A stretch of 64,000 nt of DNA from Pyropia yezoensis (GCA_009829735.1 CM020619.1:21023816-21087815); one strand, 5' to 3'. Counted from the first letter of the stretch, positions 21,800-32,720 are shown. The notes: a model not told the origin generated them from the sequence alone. Translations and numbers: made by a program.

Positions 21800-22599
21800 G
21801 CTTCTCCATGGCGTGCTGCAGCAGCAGTTGCGCCGGCGGTAGCATCGGCGGCGGGTTGACGACTGGCGTTGGCGGATCGGGGCGGGAGGAGGGGCGGACG
21901 GGGTCTTGCATTATTGGGGACTGTGCGCTGCTCTGTTTTGCGCTCGACGGTGGGGAAGGAGTATTGAAGGTTGTGGGGGGGGCGGTCTATTTGAGCTGTA
22001 GGGGGGTTGACGGTGGGGAATCGGATGTTGCATCTGTGCCGGCACCGTGTGTCTGGGCGCTGATGTGGGGATGTTGGGGTGGTGGCTGTTTGTGGGTGCT
22101 CGAGTGTGGGTGTGAAAAAAAACGTACGGAGTGCTGTATTGAGCGTCCAGGTTCGACCATGCACCGCCATCACTAGTGCTACCGCCCCACGCGGTGGGCC
22201 ACGCACACCCTGCATGAGTGCTAGGTCGCATGTGCTCCAGCTGACAACGAGCGACGGTGCTGTCACTGCGATGCCGGCAATCTCCCTGGGTATGCATGCA
22301 GGCAACAGCCACCAGCTGAGTCACCACGGCAAAGAACACAAAAGGCAGTCGTACAATACATGTGGGGGCCCCCCGCCACCAACAGCTTCCTTGCGCATCA
22401 GAAACTGGATATTGCAGACTTGAAGCGCCACCGCCATCATTCACCCACAAGACAAATCGATACGGTCCTCTGAATGACTGGTCAAACACCCCGCCAACCC
22501 CGCCAATTCCCTGACTCCCCCGACCGCCCCACCCCTTGCATCCCCCCAAACATCCATCCCACGGCTCCCCGTCCCACCCTCCCCACTCGAATGGGCAAT
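21800..22599. other. Convergent intergenic region
   Basis: This is 800 bases between the 3' ends of P2 and the SWIB gene. I recognise no gene. The section at 22480-22590 is C-rich and would be the 3' UTR of the minus-strand gene. Confidence 0.45.
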
Positions 22600-25500
22600 C
22601 TACTTGTCCCCGCCCCCCCCCTTCCCCCCCTTGATATCCCCGTCGGCCGTCGCGGCTGCTCGCGCTGCCGCCTCGAGCACCGCCCGGACGGCCCCCCCCC
22701 CGTCATGCGTCGCCGCCGCGGTGTCGGCCACCTGCTTGCCCAGCAGGTAGGCGGGCACCGCCTCGGCCAGCCACCCCCCCCGGTAGAAGGCGGCGCGGCG
22801 GGCGGCCTCGGGAGAAGGGTCCCCCGCGGCACCGCCTGCGACTGCCGCGTCGCGGCCGGCCGACTGGACGAGCGCGGCGGTAAATGCGGCGGGGTCGGCG
22901 GCAAACGCCGCGTACCAGGCGCGGCGGCGGCGGGCGGCGGCGGCGGCGGCAAGCGCCGCCTCCAGCCGCGCCGACACCGCGGGCAGGCTGCTACCGAGGG
23001 CGGCCGTGGGGGGGGGGCGCGCCGCAACCGCCGCCGACTTGTCCGCGACCCGCACCCGCAAGTCCACCACCAGCGTCCGCGGCGGGGCAGCCGCGGGCTG
23101 TGGGGCGGCCGCAGCGCCGGCCGCAGAGGCACCGGCAGTGAATGTGGGAGCTGGGATGGCTGTGCTGTCTATCGCCGAGCCAACCGGCACGCGCAACAAG
23201 ACCGGCTCGTCGGCGTGGAGGTGGGAGCGCAAGACGTCGGCAAAAAACTGGAGCTTGAGCACCTCGGTCGCCTTGCGCTCCGCGCTGGGCGGCGGAAAGA
23301 GCGCCTGCAGCGGCGCATCCAGCCGTACTACCGTCCGGTCGTCCACGCAGTGAAGGCCCCGCCGCGTCACGTACTCCCACACCCGCTCGTGGACGGCCGC
23401 AATTGTACCGCGGCGCATGTTGAGGACGCGGCCGAGCGCGAGGGACAGCCCGTACGTGGTGGGCGACTCCTTGAGGTACAAAAAGACGCGCACGGAGGGT
23501 GGGGGGGGAAACGGGAGCGCCGCTGTCGCCCCGGGCGTGCCCGCCGACGCCGCCCCAGCACCCCCCGAAGCCCCCACGGACGCCACCAGCCCAGGGATGG
23601 ACAGCTCAATACCGTCGACGGGCGCCTCGGCAGCGCCGCGGCACCAGTCCACCACACGACCGTCGGGGCATGCCACCAATACCCGTTGGACGAGGTCGGT
23701 GAATCGGGCTGCAGAGGTGCTGCCCCAGGCGCGGCCCTCGTCAACCGTCGGCACCGACGGCGCCGGGGGCGCGGTGGACTTGTCAGCCCCAGATGCAGGG
23801 ACCGCACTCGAGCCGACGGGCGCCGCCTGCTGCATCGGCGTGCCACCGCTGCCCGTGCTACCCGATGCGTCACCATTGGCCATCTGCACGTCGCCGACGT
23901 CTTGCCTCGCCCCATTCCGGGCGGCGGAGGCCCCGCCGGCGCCCCCGCCGGCCGCCTGCCAATCGCCCAGCTGCCCATCGCCCGCCGCGTCGGGTAGCAG
24001 CCAGCCTACCAGCCGGAGAGTGCCACTCGCGACGCCCCCGTTAACGTTTGGGACAGCCGAGGCGCGCACGCGCAGCGTCCGGACCACCCCCGCCCCTTCC
24101 ACGCCGAGCGCGGCGCCCAGCTGCGCCGCCCCCCGGGCGGCGACCAAGTCTAGCCGCCCCCCCGCCGCGGCGGCGCGGGCGAAGCGGGGGTCCTCTGCAG
24201 CCGCTGCGGCCGCGGCAGATGCTAAGAGTGACGGCGGATCCACCCCGCTCGCGGCCGCCACCGCCGCGGGGTCCGTGTCGATGGCTGACGTTGCCGAGGA
24301 CGGCACCGCCGAGGGGGGAGCGGACAGCAGCGCCGCCGCTACGCCCGCGATCGCCGCCCCATCCAGACGGCGGGGCAGGTGCGGAGCGGAGGGGGGGGGC
24401 GGAGGGGAGGCGGGGCGGCTACGCTTGAGCGGCGTCCGGGGGGGGAGCGCCCGGGAGGGGGTGCCGGCCGCTGTGGCCGCGACAGTGGGAGCAGACGGAG
24501 ACGTCACCATCGGTTCGGCAGCAGCAACCGGGGCTGTGGCGAGGCGGGCGGCGGCGCCCCCAGGGAAATCCACGTCCATGGCCGACGGTCCCGCCGACGA
24601 CAAAGGCGGTGCCGTCGCACACCCGGCAGCCATCGCGCCGGTCGCTTCGCTCTGCTGTTGAGACGCCGCCGCAGCAGAGGGCGAGGCGACCCCAACCATG
24701 GGCAATGACGCAGCGGCTACCGCAGGGGCTGGCCCCGGCACCGAGTCCGCCGGGCTTGCAGCGGCCAGCGTTACCGCCCCGGGCGTAGAGGCCGACGACG
24801 CCGCCACTGGCGCGTCGGGCGGGGGTCCCCCGCCCACAACTGCGGAAACAGCCACGTCGCCGCCACTACCACCAGTAGCAGGTTCTCGGGCGGTAGCAGC
24901 GGCGTTGACCGCCCCTTGATCGGCGGGAGCGCCTGACCCCCCAACCCCCCCCCCGGAGTCCGCCACCGAGTCCCCCCCCCCCGCCGCACCGCCATCGCCT
25001 GCTGAAGGCTGACCGTTGGCGGTACGGCCCACCGGCGTTTCGCCAGCCGCACCGCCGCCGTCACCACCACCGCTGCCGGCCACGACGGCATCCGTGTGCG
25101 GCGCCACAGAGGCGGCCGAGCTGCCGTCGCCCGAGCCGCTACGCCCGTCGGCCACTGCTGTTGCCGTCGCCGCCGCCGATGGTGGAGCGGGTGCAGGCCC
25201 GACAAGGGCGGACAGTGCTCCTCCCCCGGCCGACGGCGACGCAGTCGACGGCGCGGCCCCTGGGGACGGCTGGGCAAATCCCGGCACGGCCGGTGTCGTC
25301 GTCGTTGCCGCCGCCGTCCCCACCGCCGACGCCGACGCGTTGATGGGAGCGCCCCTAGCGTGGGGCGCCGCCGCCGTCATGGACGTCGGCGCAGTGGGTC
25401 CGGCGACCGCGGACGCTGGCAAGGACAAACCACCGCTCCCGTCCCCTCCGACAGTGCCGCCGCCGCCGCCGCCACCACCACCGCCACCGCCATCGCAGCT

Positions 25501-25872
25501 ACCGCCCCCGAGGTTGCTGCCAACGCCACCGCCACCACCATCGGCATTATCCGCACAGTCCCCCTTCCCCACCAAACCGCCATTCTCATCGTCGCCCAGA
25601 CTGCCCAAGCCTGTCGCGCCCACCACGGCGGACGAGGGGGCAGCGGTCGCAGCCGCAGACGAGGGGGCGGCGCCTCCCGCCGTCGGCACCGACCCACCCC
25701 CACCAGGCAAAGGGAGCAGCGACTCGCCGGCGACGATGGCGGGGGGGACGACGGGTGAGCCACGTGCCACAGCCGCCGCCGGGCCATCAGACACTGTGGC
25801 CATCAAGCCCGGTGTGAGGGGGGGGGGCTCTGCGGCGGCACGACCCGCCGTGGCGATGTCGGTGTCCCCCAT
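22600..25872 (-). CDS. SWIB-domain protein, BAF60/SMARCD/Swp73 type
   Basis: BAF60-type proteins are core subunits of SWI/SNF chromatin remodellers and link transcription factors to the complex. The single-exon protein from 25872 has 1090 residues. The first ~760 are Ala/Gly/Pro/Ser/Thr-rich with basic patches such as LPPRTPLKRSRP. The SWIB domain is at about 790-858. It opens VRVFLYLKESPTTYGLSLAL, continues VHERVWEYVTRRGLHC, and closes LDAPLQALF, matching the W.YI...LQ and Lk.lF positions of the family. It is flanked by the usual BAF60 pre- and post-SWIB regions, which separates it from short SWIB proteins of plastids. Family members usually have about 500 residues, so the N-terminus is greatly expanded. 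An upstream in-frame Met near 26067 is possible but adds only low-complexity sequence. Confidence 0.82.
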   Translation of the reverse strand: MGDTDIATAGRAAAEPPPLTPGLMATVSDGPAAAVARGSPVVPPAIVAGESLLPLPGGGGSVPTAGGAAPSSAAATAAPSSAVVGATGLGSLGDDENGGLVGKGDCADNADGGGGGVGSNLGGGSCDGGGGGGGGGGGGTVGGDGSGGLSLPASAVAGPTAPTSMTAAAPHARGAPINASASAVGTAAATTTTPAVPGFAQPSPGAAPSTASPSAGGGALSALVGPAPAPPSAAATATAVADGRSGSGDGSSAASVAPHTDAVVAGSGGGDGGGAAGETPVGRTANGQPSAGDGGAAGGGDSVADSGGGVGGSGAPADQGAVNAAATAREPATGGSGGDVAVSAVVGGGPPPDAPVAASSASTPGAVTLAAASPADSVPGPAPAVAAASLPMVGVASPSAAAASQQQSEATGAMAAGCATAPPLSSAGPSAMDVDFPGGAAARLATAPVAAAEPMVTSPSAPTVAATAAGTPSRALPPRTPLKRSRPASPPPPPSAPHLPRRLDGAAIAGVAAALLSAPPSAVPSSATSAIDTDPAAVAAASGVDPPSLLASAAAAAAAEDPRFARAAAAGGRLDLVAARGAAQLGAALGVEGAGVVRTLRVRASAVPNVNGGVASGTLRLVGWLLPDAAGDGQLGDWQAAGGGAGGASAARNGARQDVGDVQMANGDASGSTGSGGTPMQQAAPVGSSAVPASGADKSTAPPAPSVPTVDEGRAWGSTSAARFTDLVQRVLVACPDGRVVDWCRGAAEAPVDGIELSIPGLVASVGASGGAGAASAGTPGATAALPFPPPPSVRVFLYLKESPTTYGLSLALGRVLNMRRGTIAAVHERVWEYVTRRGLHCVDDRTVVRLDAPLQALFPPPSAERKATEVLKLQFFADVLRSHLHADEPVLLRVPVGSAIDSTAIPAPTFTAGASAAGAAAAPQPAAAPPRTLVVDLRVRVADKSAAVAARPPPTAALGSSLPAVSARLEAALAAAAAARRRRAWYAAFAADPAAFTAALVQSAGRDAAVAGGAAGDPSPEAARRAAFYRGGWLAEAVPAYLLGKQVADTAAATHDGGGAVRAVLEAAARAAATADGDIKGGKGGGGDK

Positions 25873-27244
25873 AGAGGGACCGGGTGCCAGACCAGCCAGA
25901 GAGAGTCGGGGAAAAATGGGTGACACAGCAAGCGAAAGAGGAGAAGGCAGGATGGGGGGGGGATGTGGAACGGGAGAACTGTGGAGGGGGGGGGTAGGGG
26001 GTCTACCCACACCACCCGGGCACCCCCGACCACGACCGCGAGGACGCGGGTGCACGCGCCTAAGCAATCCAGAAAGTGAGGACCCACCGCGTGAAAGAGC
26101 CGCAAGCCAGCGTCGCGGAGGTCTCTGTCGGCACCTCTACTAGCTGCTGCTCGCACGCCGAAAGGGCGGGAACGGGGCGCGCGGCAGCGCCACACGGGGC
26201 AACGCCGAGTCGCCGATGGACAAAGTGGGAGGGCGTCTGTGCCCAATGTGGCCGCGCTGCCCAAAGTGGCTGCCGTGCCACGTGGGCCCAACCAGCTGAC
26301 GTTTCAGGAAAGCAAATTAAGTACGAAGGACTTTAATTAATACAACTACGTGAAATTGTGCCTTGCGGCCGAATGAGCATTGATTCTCACAAATATTTCG
26401 CGCCAGCTGGACAACCCAAGATATTTAATATACTTTGTCACGCACACGTCGGTTCAAGCCGCCTCCCTTTTTCAAAATATCTTACTGTCCACAAGACCTT
26501 TTGCTTCCGTGCTGGTGGCGCCATCAACCCAGCACTGGCGCGTTTGTGGTCGCCCAGCACCCGTCTGCCCTATTGAGCCGACTCGCTAGCCACTCGCATC
26601 GCGGCGGAGAAGCAATGGCCCAATGGGAGCCTCCTGCCGGCATGCCTGAGCGATAGCCAATGAGGTGCGCCGATGATCCCCCTGCCTCGTGATGGTGGCG
26701 CAAGAGTGAGCCTGTCGCGAGGGGCTGCAGAGTGGGTGTCCTTGACCCCAATTGGCGGCCGCCGCCATCGTGGCAGTTTGCTAGCAAGAAACCCACGGGC
26801 GACAAAAGAAAAACACTGGGCCTCGCGCTGCGCGAGTCGTCGCAGCGCACGGGCGTGGAGGCTGAGACTATCGCAGGAAGCTGGGCCACCGCGCTTCCTC
26901 AGTGCCCCCCTGCGGCGGTGCAGCCTTGTGGAGCGTGCAGCGTGTGCCTGCTGGTCGGTCACTGACGAGCTCTGCTTCGGCAGCCACCGTCGGCAAACGA
27001 CTGTACCCTGTGTGCTCCACGCGAGCACGCCAGGACTGACGTCGGCGCCGACTCTCCTCCACACCACCGCCCATTGAGAACAACCCCCATCCCCGCGTCC
27101 TCCCCCGTGGCCTCCACGGCTGCTCTTCCTATTCCCACCATCCCTCCCCCCGCACTGCCCCAAAACGTTCACCCGTGTCCAACCTCTGCGGCATCCCCAG
27201 CCCCCTACCTCCTCCGCTTTTTCGGACATCCTCGCCCCCGTGCT
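25873..27244. promoter_or_regulatory. Head-to-head promoter region, SWIB / HA-repeat genes
   Basis: This is 1.37 kb between two divergent genes. It has a distinct AT-richer patch at 26310-26480. CCAAT-type boxes occur in both directions around 26618 (CCCAATGGG) and 26656 (GCCAATGAG). No separate gene is visible, and a shared or bidirectional promoter is likely. Confidence 0.4.
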
Positions 27245-29653
27245 ATGGCGGCGGGGCCCTCCCCTTTGCCGCTGCCAACGGCGGCAGCGGCGGCAGGGGC
27301 GGCCTTCCTCCCCCCCCCCGCCGCTTCCCCGCTCCACATGGGCTGGCCCGGTCGTCGCCTACCGTCGGCCACACTGCCCGGTCGGCCACCCCCATCGCCG
27401 TGTCGGGTGGTCGCTGTGGCCACCCCGCGCGTGCGCGGCCGGCGGCGTGCGCCGACGCGGCACGGCGCTGCGGCTGGCGGCGGCTCGGCTGGTGGTGTCG
27501 GCGGCAGTGGCGGCGGCAGTGTCGCTGCGTCCAACACGTCTCGGTCGTTGCTCGGGACTCCGCGTCGGGGCGGCCGTCGCCCGTCGTCGGCGGCGGTGGC
27601 GGCGCCAGCACGGGGGGTGGCCCGCAAGCCGCTGGCCAAGACGATCGCCGATGCCGAGGCGACCGCTGGGCTGGAGCGGGCCATAGCGGCCGACTCGGAG
27701 GTCGGGGGATCGCCCCGTGCCGCACCCGATGCGGTGGCCGCCGCGCCAACTCCAGCGGTTGACTCGATGAGGAGGCGCGTCGCGGCGGACGCGCCGCCGG
27801 CAGCGGAAGCGGCGGTGCCAGTGGCAACGGCCGATGCGGCGATGAGCAAGAAAGCGGTCGTCTCAGCAGTGGCTGCAACAGACGCAGCAGCCGAAGGGAC
27901 CTCGCCCGGTGCGCAAGCATCCCCCAACCGGCGGCCAAGAGCGAGTGTTGCCGCGGATGAACCCGAAGCCATTCTCCCGTCTCCTGTGGCCGCCTCGGCA
28001 GTGCCCTCAGCGCCCAGCCACTCTGTTAAAGCGGCTGCGCCCCCCACTGCAAAGGCAGACCCGGCGTCTGCCCCTTCATTTCTTGTTCCCAAGCAAGCCA
28101 ACTCTTCCTCGTGGGAATCTCGGTACCTCGAGCTCGTGCAGCACCAGCGGGCGTCGAACGTGCAGGCAACGGCCCCCCCTCCACCTCCTCCGCCTGATCT
28201 GGCGCGCTGGGTGCAGACGCAGGCGGCGGCCTACCGGCGCGGTCGGCTTGGCGCGGTCCGGGCTGCGGCGCTCGAGGCGCTGGGCTTCCCGTGGTCGTCG
28301 GCGCCCCCCAACTGGGGTCGCCACATTGCCGAGCTGACCGCCTTCAAGGCCGCCCACGGCCACTTGCGCATCCCACAGGATACCAAGCTGGGCGTCTGGC
28401 TATGCGCCCAGCGGTCGGCCGCACGACGGGGCCGCCTTGGTGTCCACCGCCTCGCCGCGCTGGACCAGGTGGATTCGAATTGGGCGGGGGAGCCGGCGGG
28501 CTGGGACGCCCGTGCCGCCCGGTGGGAGGCGTACGTTGCACTCACAGGCGATGTGGAGGTACGCCAGGCGGGGTCGCAGGCGGCAGCGGCGGCAGCGTTA
28601 GAGGAGCAGATTGTTATCAACGCGGCTGGGACGACGGGAGGTGATCAGCCTCGGCGGCGGCGGAGCTCGGGGGCAGCGGTGGCGGCAGAGACTGCGGCGG
28701 CGCGTGTCAGGGCCAAGGCCGAAGCGGATGCTGCGGCCGCGGCGGCGGGCGTCCCTCTGGCGACGCCGCTCCCATTTTCTGTGTATGACGACCCCGACCC
28801 CGAAGCATTTGATCTGCCCCGTCTGTACAACTGGGTAGTCTCGCAGCGGCTAAACCGGCGCACAGGCCGACTGAACGCGGCGCGGGTGGCGCGCCTGGAC
28901 GCGTCGGGCTTTGTGTGGGACGTCCACGAGACGGCGTGGCGCGTCAACCTGCTGCGCTACATTGCCACCCGCCACGCGGCACTGCGGGTACGGGCAAAGT
29001 TAACGCCGGGCGCTCCATCCGCGTCGGCGCTCCCACCACCGGTGCCGCCTATTGCGGGCCTGGAGCTCCTGACGCCCTCGGTGCTTGCGGTGGATGCGAC
29101 CGATGCGACGCAGGTGGCGCTCGCGCGACTGTCGCCCGTGGAGTGGCAGGAGCTTCTCGGACCCGTGTCGCTGCCACCCGTGCCTGTCGCGCCCTCGACG
29201 TCGACTGTGGAGCCGCCGCTGCCCACCCCGTTGCGTGTTTCCCCACTGTCTGCCGAAGCGGAAGCGAGCCTGCTCCCTTCCATCCTCCCCGCCCCCCTCG
29301 CGTCAGTCCCCCTGTGGGTGGCGTCCCAGCGCCGCCGCCTGGCGTCGGGTACTATGCCCCGAGCGCGACTGGTGACGCTCCTCGAGGTGGGCTTCCCGTT
29401 TCAGCCCCTGGACGTGGTGTGGGAGGCCCACGCTGACGCCCTCGCTGCCGTTGTGGGGCCGATCCGCTTGGGCGAGCGTCACCGTGTGCGGGCAGCCAGG
29501 GTGGCGGCCGCTTGCGCCAGTGACGCGCGGCTCTTCTTTTGGGTGCGCTCCCAGCGGGCCGCTGCTGCGGGGGGAGCACTGCCGACAGGGCGGGCGTCAC
29601 GGCTGCGGGACCTGGGTGCCCTTGCGCCAAGTGTGTCGCAGAGGCGTGAGTAG
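27245..29653 (+). CDS. Protein with helicase-associated (HA) repeats
   Basis: This is an 802-residue intronless protein, or 859 residues if the Met at 27074 is used. The first 300 residues are Ala/Pro/Arg-rich and could hold an organelle transit peptide or a nuclear signal. Repeats of the helicase-associated type (Pfam HA) follow. The clearest, at about 320-430, contains NWGRHIAELTAFKAAHGHLR and then LGVWLCAQRSAARRGRLG. Others lie at about 520-585 (LYNWVVSQRLNRRTGRLN) and 680-795 (VPLWVASQRRRLASG and FFWVRSQRAAAAGG). This domain is common in algae and in bacterial helicases, where it is thought to bind nucleic acid. No helicase motor is present, so an enzymatic role is unlikely. The lysine-poor, Arg-rich repeats suit nucleic-acid binding, which is inference. 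Confidence 0.78.
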   Translation: MAAGPSPLPLPTAAAAAGAAFLPPPAASPLHMGWPGRRLPSATLPGRPPPSPCRVVAVATPRVRGRRRAPTRHGAAAGGGSAGGVGGSGGGSVAASNTSRSLLGTPRRGGRRPSSAAVAAPARGVARKPLAKTIADAEATAGLERAIAADSEVGGSPRAAPDAVAAAPTPAVDSMRRRVAADAPPAAEAAVPVATADAAMSKKAVVSAVAATDAAAEGTSPGAQASPNRRPRASVAADEPEAILPSPVAASAVPSAPSHSVKAAAPPTAKADPASAPSFLVPKQANSSSWESRYLELVQHQRASNVQATAPPPPPPPDLARWVQTQAAAYRRGRLGAVRAAALEALGFPWSSAPPNWGRHIAELTAFKAAHGHLRIPQDTKLGVWLCAQRSAARRGRLGVHRLAALDQVDSNWAGEPAGWDARAARWEAYVALTGDVEVRQAGSQAAAAAALEEQIVINAAGTTGGDQPRRRRSSGAAVAAETAAARVRAKAEADAAAAAAGVPLATPLPFSVYDDPDPEAFDLPRLYNWVVSQRLNRRTGRLNAARVARLDASGFVWDVHETAWRVNLLRYIATRHAALRVRAKLTPGAPSASALPPPVPPIAGLELLTPSVLAVDATDATQVALARLSPVEWQELLGPVSLPPVPVAPSTSTVEPPLPTPLRVSPLSAEAEASLLPSILPAPLASVPLWVASQRRRLASGTMPRARLVTLLEVGFPFQPLDVVWEAHADALAAVVGPIRLGERHRVRAARVAAACASDARLFFWVRSQRAAAAGGALPTGRASRLRDLGALAPSVSQRRE

Positions 29654-30002
29654 CTCGGGGTCTGCTGGTGGTGCTCTGAGGAGTTTGGAGCACGTAGCGC
29701 GAAGCGGAATGGTGCAGGCGTGGGACGGCTTGGTGGGAGCGCGGTGTGGGGTCAGGTGCGTGCTGTGTGGATAGGGAAGGGCAGGTTAGTGCGGCCGTGG
29801 CAGGCATTTGTCGGCTGGCGCCCACCTTGGTCACTTCAGCCACCGGCTTCATTGAAGCCGCCGGCTTCATTGAAGCCGGATCAATGAATCCGGCTCATCG
29901 ATCCGGCTTCATTGAAGCCGGATCGATCAGTCGTCGCAGTCGTGCAGCCCTGACGCTCACCACCCATTCAATACAGGCCGGCGTCAGTGCCTAAGTAAGA
30001 CT
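29654..30002. other. 3' flank of HA-repeat gene with a palindrome cluster
   Basis: I see no gene. The palindromic cluster is given separately. It lies directly between the HA-repeat gene and the CCT-gamma fragment. Confidence 0.5.
29838..29935. repeat. Clustered GGCTTCATTGAAGCC palindromes
   Basis: GGCTTCATTGAAGCC, itself a palindrome, occurs three times. It alternates with GGATCAATGAATCC and ATCGATCC variants, so that almost 100 bases consist of overlapping inverted repeats. The units are 15-20 bp. This could be a small foldback element, or a binding-site cluster near the 3' end of the HA-repeat gene. Confidence 0.8.
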
Positions 30003-30360
30003 CTACAATGTCCGCAACAGTGGTGCCCCTATGGCCTTGGCCATCTGCTTGTTATCCGCCTTCCGAGCCCGCCGAATGACAACCACGATGGCCTTGACGA
30101 AGAGGTGCAGCGCCAGATCTGACAACCCCTGCTCCATGATCAGAAGCTCCGGCTTGCGGGCGAGCAGGTCCCCAACAATCCGCGTCACGAACCCATCCTC
30201 AGCTGCGAGAAGCACACGGAAGTCGGCATCCTCTGTCAGTTCTACGTTTGTGGCGGACTCGTCCTGGCGGTACTCCAGGGGGCAGTCCACCATCAGCATC
30301 CGCTGCTAGACAATCTGTCGGCGCATCTTGGCCGCTCACGTCCTCGGTCGGCATCACCCC
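30003..30360 (-). pseudogene. CCT3: CCT gamma (TCP-1 subunit 3) fragment
   Basis: CCT is the cytosolic chaperonin that folds actin and tubulin. The minus strand encodes MVDCPLEYRQDESATNVE, then LLARKPELLIMEQGLSDLA and IRRARKADNKQMAKAIGA. These match about residues 225-330 of CCT gamma, the apical domain. Upstream the match continues weakly as TEDVSG and KMRRQIV (family: KDVTHPKMRR), but in a shifted frame and with a stop between that segment and the open part. The frame ends directly after the fragment, where the family continues for another 200 residues. There is no equatorial ATPase domain. This is a broken, partial gene copy of about 120 codons. The good conservation inside the open part suggests it is young. 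Confidence 0.85.
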
Positions 30361-30499
30361 GTCCTGCACCCGAAAAGCTTTATCTCCGCACCTGGCAGTT
30401 TCTCCACGTCCGCAGGTTATCCTACTAATTTATTTAGGTCCCCAAATTGTCCTACTAATTTTGGTCCACAGGCCGTCCTACTTCAGACCACATACATAT
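30361..30499. other. Short spacer before the TIR-element cluster
   Basis: A short tandem motif occurs here: GTCCTACTAATTT, with GTCCCC and CACAGGCCGTCC variants, three times between 30410 and 30485. There is no gene. Confidence 0.5.
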
Positions 30500-32720
30500 G
30501 GTACGTTGCAGAAAAAAGATACACGCAGCGCTCTTTTCTCATTCCTTTGAGAACCTTCGGGCCACAGGCCTGAGCCAATCAGGTGCCTTGACGGCATGTC
30601 CCGGTGTAATGGGCCCCACATGAGCGGTGGTGGGTCCCTTTCGGGAAACCCTGCCAGCGTGCTCATCAAGTTCAAGTGGGACAGCGGGAGGGGGGTACAC
30701 GCGGTGGGGTAGGCCACGGCACGGGTGGTGGGGCCTGTGCCGCGGGCAGCGTCGACGATGGCGACGACGACGGTGACGACGACGAAGACGATGGCGACGA
30801 CGGCGGCGGCAGCAGCAGCGACGGCGGCGGCGGCGGCGGCGGCGGCTGCGGCGGCGACGTCGGCGGCGGCGGCGACGTCGGCGGCGGCGGCGACGTCGGC
30901 GGCGGTGGCCACCTCGGCGGCAGCGGCTACGGCGGCGAGTTTGGGGGTGGGAGGGGAGGGGCAGCGGTGGCGGCGGCGGCGACGGCGATTGCGGCGGCGG
31001 CAGTGGCGGCGGCGATGACGAGTTTTTGGGGGGGGAAGGGGGGAATGGCGGCGGCGACGTCAGCGGCGGCGGCGGAATGAACGGCAGCAGCGACGACAGC
31101 GTGTTGGGGGGGGCGGGGGGGGGGCGCTCGGCAACGTCATCGGCGGCGGCGGCATCGGCGGCAGCAGCGACGACGGCGTGTTGGGGGGGGGGGAAGGGGG
31201 GGCGGCGGCGGCGATGACGGCGGCGGCAGGGACGGCGACGATGCTGGTGGCGTCGGCGGCTGTGGCGGCCGGCCCGGCGGCCGAGGCGGAGGTGGTGGCC
31301 ACCCTGCCTGTGCCGGTGCCGGCGGTGGCGGCGACCCCGCGCGCCTCGGTGCCCCTGTTGGCAGCCGACGTGGCCGACGAGACGGCCATCGTGATCGTGG
31401 CTGCAGCGGCGGTGATGACTACGATTTTTGGGGGGAGAGAGGGGCAGAGGTGGACGGCCTTTTTTCTGGGGGGTAGGGGGGGGCGCCTGGTGGCGGCGGC
31501 GGGGATGGTTTTTGATCGAGGTTGGGTGCCCGCGATAGCGACACGCGCTGTTCAATGGCGGTTGCGTTGATAGTGGGAGGGAGGGAGCGGGGGTATGGGG
31601 AGAGCTCTAGGCGGCCTGGGGGCACGGCAGCTGGGGTAAAGTAACTGTTGTACATGGAACGGGGGGGGCGACGGCGTCGATGGTGGCGGTGGTACTGGCG
31701 CCGCCGGCGCTGATGTTTTTGTTGTAAGGGGGGCAGGCCTGCCCCGGCCGAGCCAAGGGTGGCTGCGAGGCGGACGCAGAAGCTCTCCCGGGCAAGCAGG
31801 AGCTGTGTGGCTTGGCTGAGCACTCGGCTTGGTGCGGGTGTGAAGAGGGGATGTGAGGTAAAGCTGGAGCAGGGTGTTGCTGGAGCTTTTTTTTGGCGGG
31901 TCTCGGGAGAGACACAGTCTGCTTTACGGAAAAAAAAGCAGCAAGGGCCTTCGTGCTGCCCGCCTCTCCTCTTATACGACGCATCATCACCCCCATGCCA
32001 CAGATGCGCGGGGAACGGTCTCCATCGCCCCCACTGGTCGCGCACGTTCGCGCGTGCGGACGAATATCCCTCTGGGCCCTGCTCCCGCTCGGCCGCCCTC
32101 TGTGCACGGAAGGTGCCCCGCCGACGTCCCGGAATTGGGGACCGCCGCGGCGGGCGTGTGATGGGTGGATTTTTGTCCCCCCAAGGCGTCTAGTCCAGGA
32201 GAGGGGTCCAGGAGGGGAAGGGGGGGGAGAGGCTTCTTCATCAAGTGGCGTGGGGGGCCCTGCCAGAGATGCCTGAACTGGCAAGGGGCACATGAGGACC
32301 AAGCTTCTTCGTGGACCAATCAAACGAGCCCATGACATGGAACATTTCCCCCAAGAACAGCGTTTTCAGAAACAGGGACCCGCACACGGAAAAATGTCCT
32401 CAAAGCAATGGCCTCCAGCCTTCCCCGGGCTTCTCCCCAAAATCGAGCGCCCCTCTTCCAAGCCTCAGTTAGCACATGGGCCCGGACCGACCCCCGAGCC
32501 GGGCAAAACAGTGCCATTTCAGGGTCGACAGCCGCCGGTCCACCCTGGGTGCCCCTGAGAGAGGCACACCTGCAGGGAGACATACGGATCTCATGAGTTC
32601 TCGTGGGGCTCTGTGATCCTTCTGTCAGCATGGCGGCCGCGGACCCCGTCATGGCCGGTCTCCTGCCCGGGCCCGAGCCGAGAAGAACATCCATGTATCT
32701 TTTTTGTGCAGCTCACCATA
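30500..32720 (-). mobile_element. GGTACGTTGCA TIR element, copy alpha (~2.2 kb)
   Basis: Terminal inverted repeats begin GGTACGTTGCAGAAAAAAGA on the left, with a degenerate match ending at 32720. The two sub-terminal regions differ. The left one (type I, ~170 bp) recurs at the right ends of copies beta and gamma. The right one (type II, ~430 bp) recurs at their left ends. This copy is therefore inverted relative to the other two. The interior is dominated by GAC/GGC/GCG trinucleotide runs (30750-31400), which create long but meaningless open frames. No transposase is present. Confidence 0.82.
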
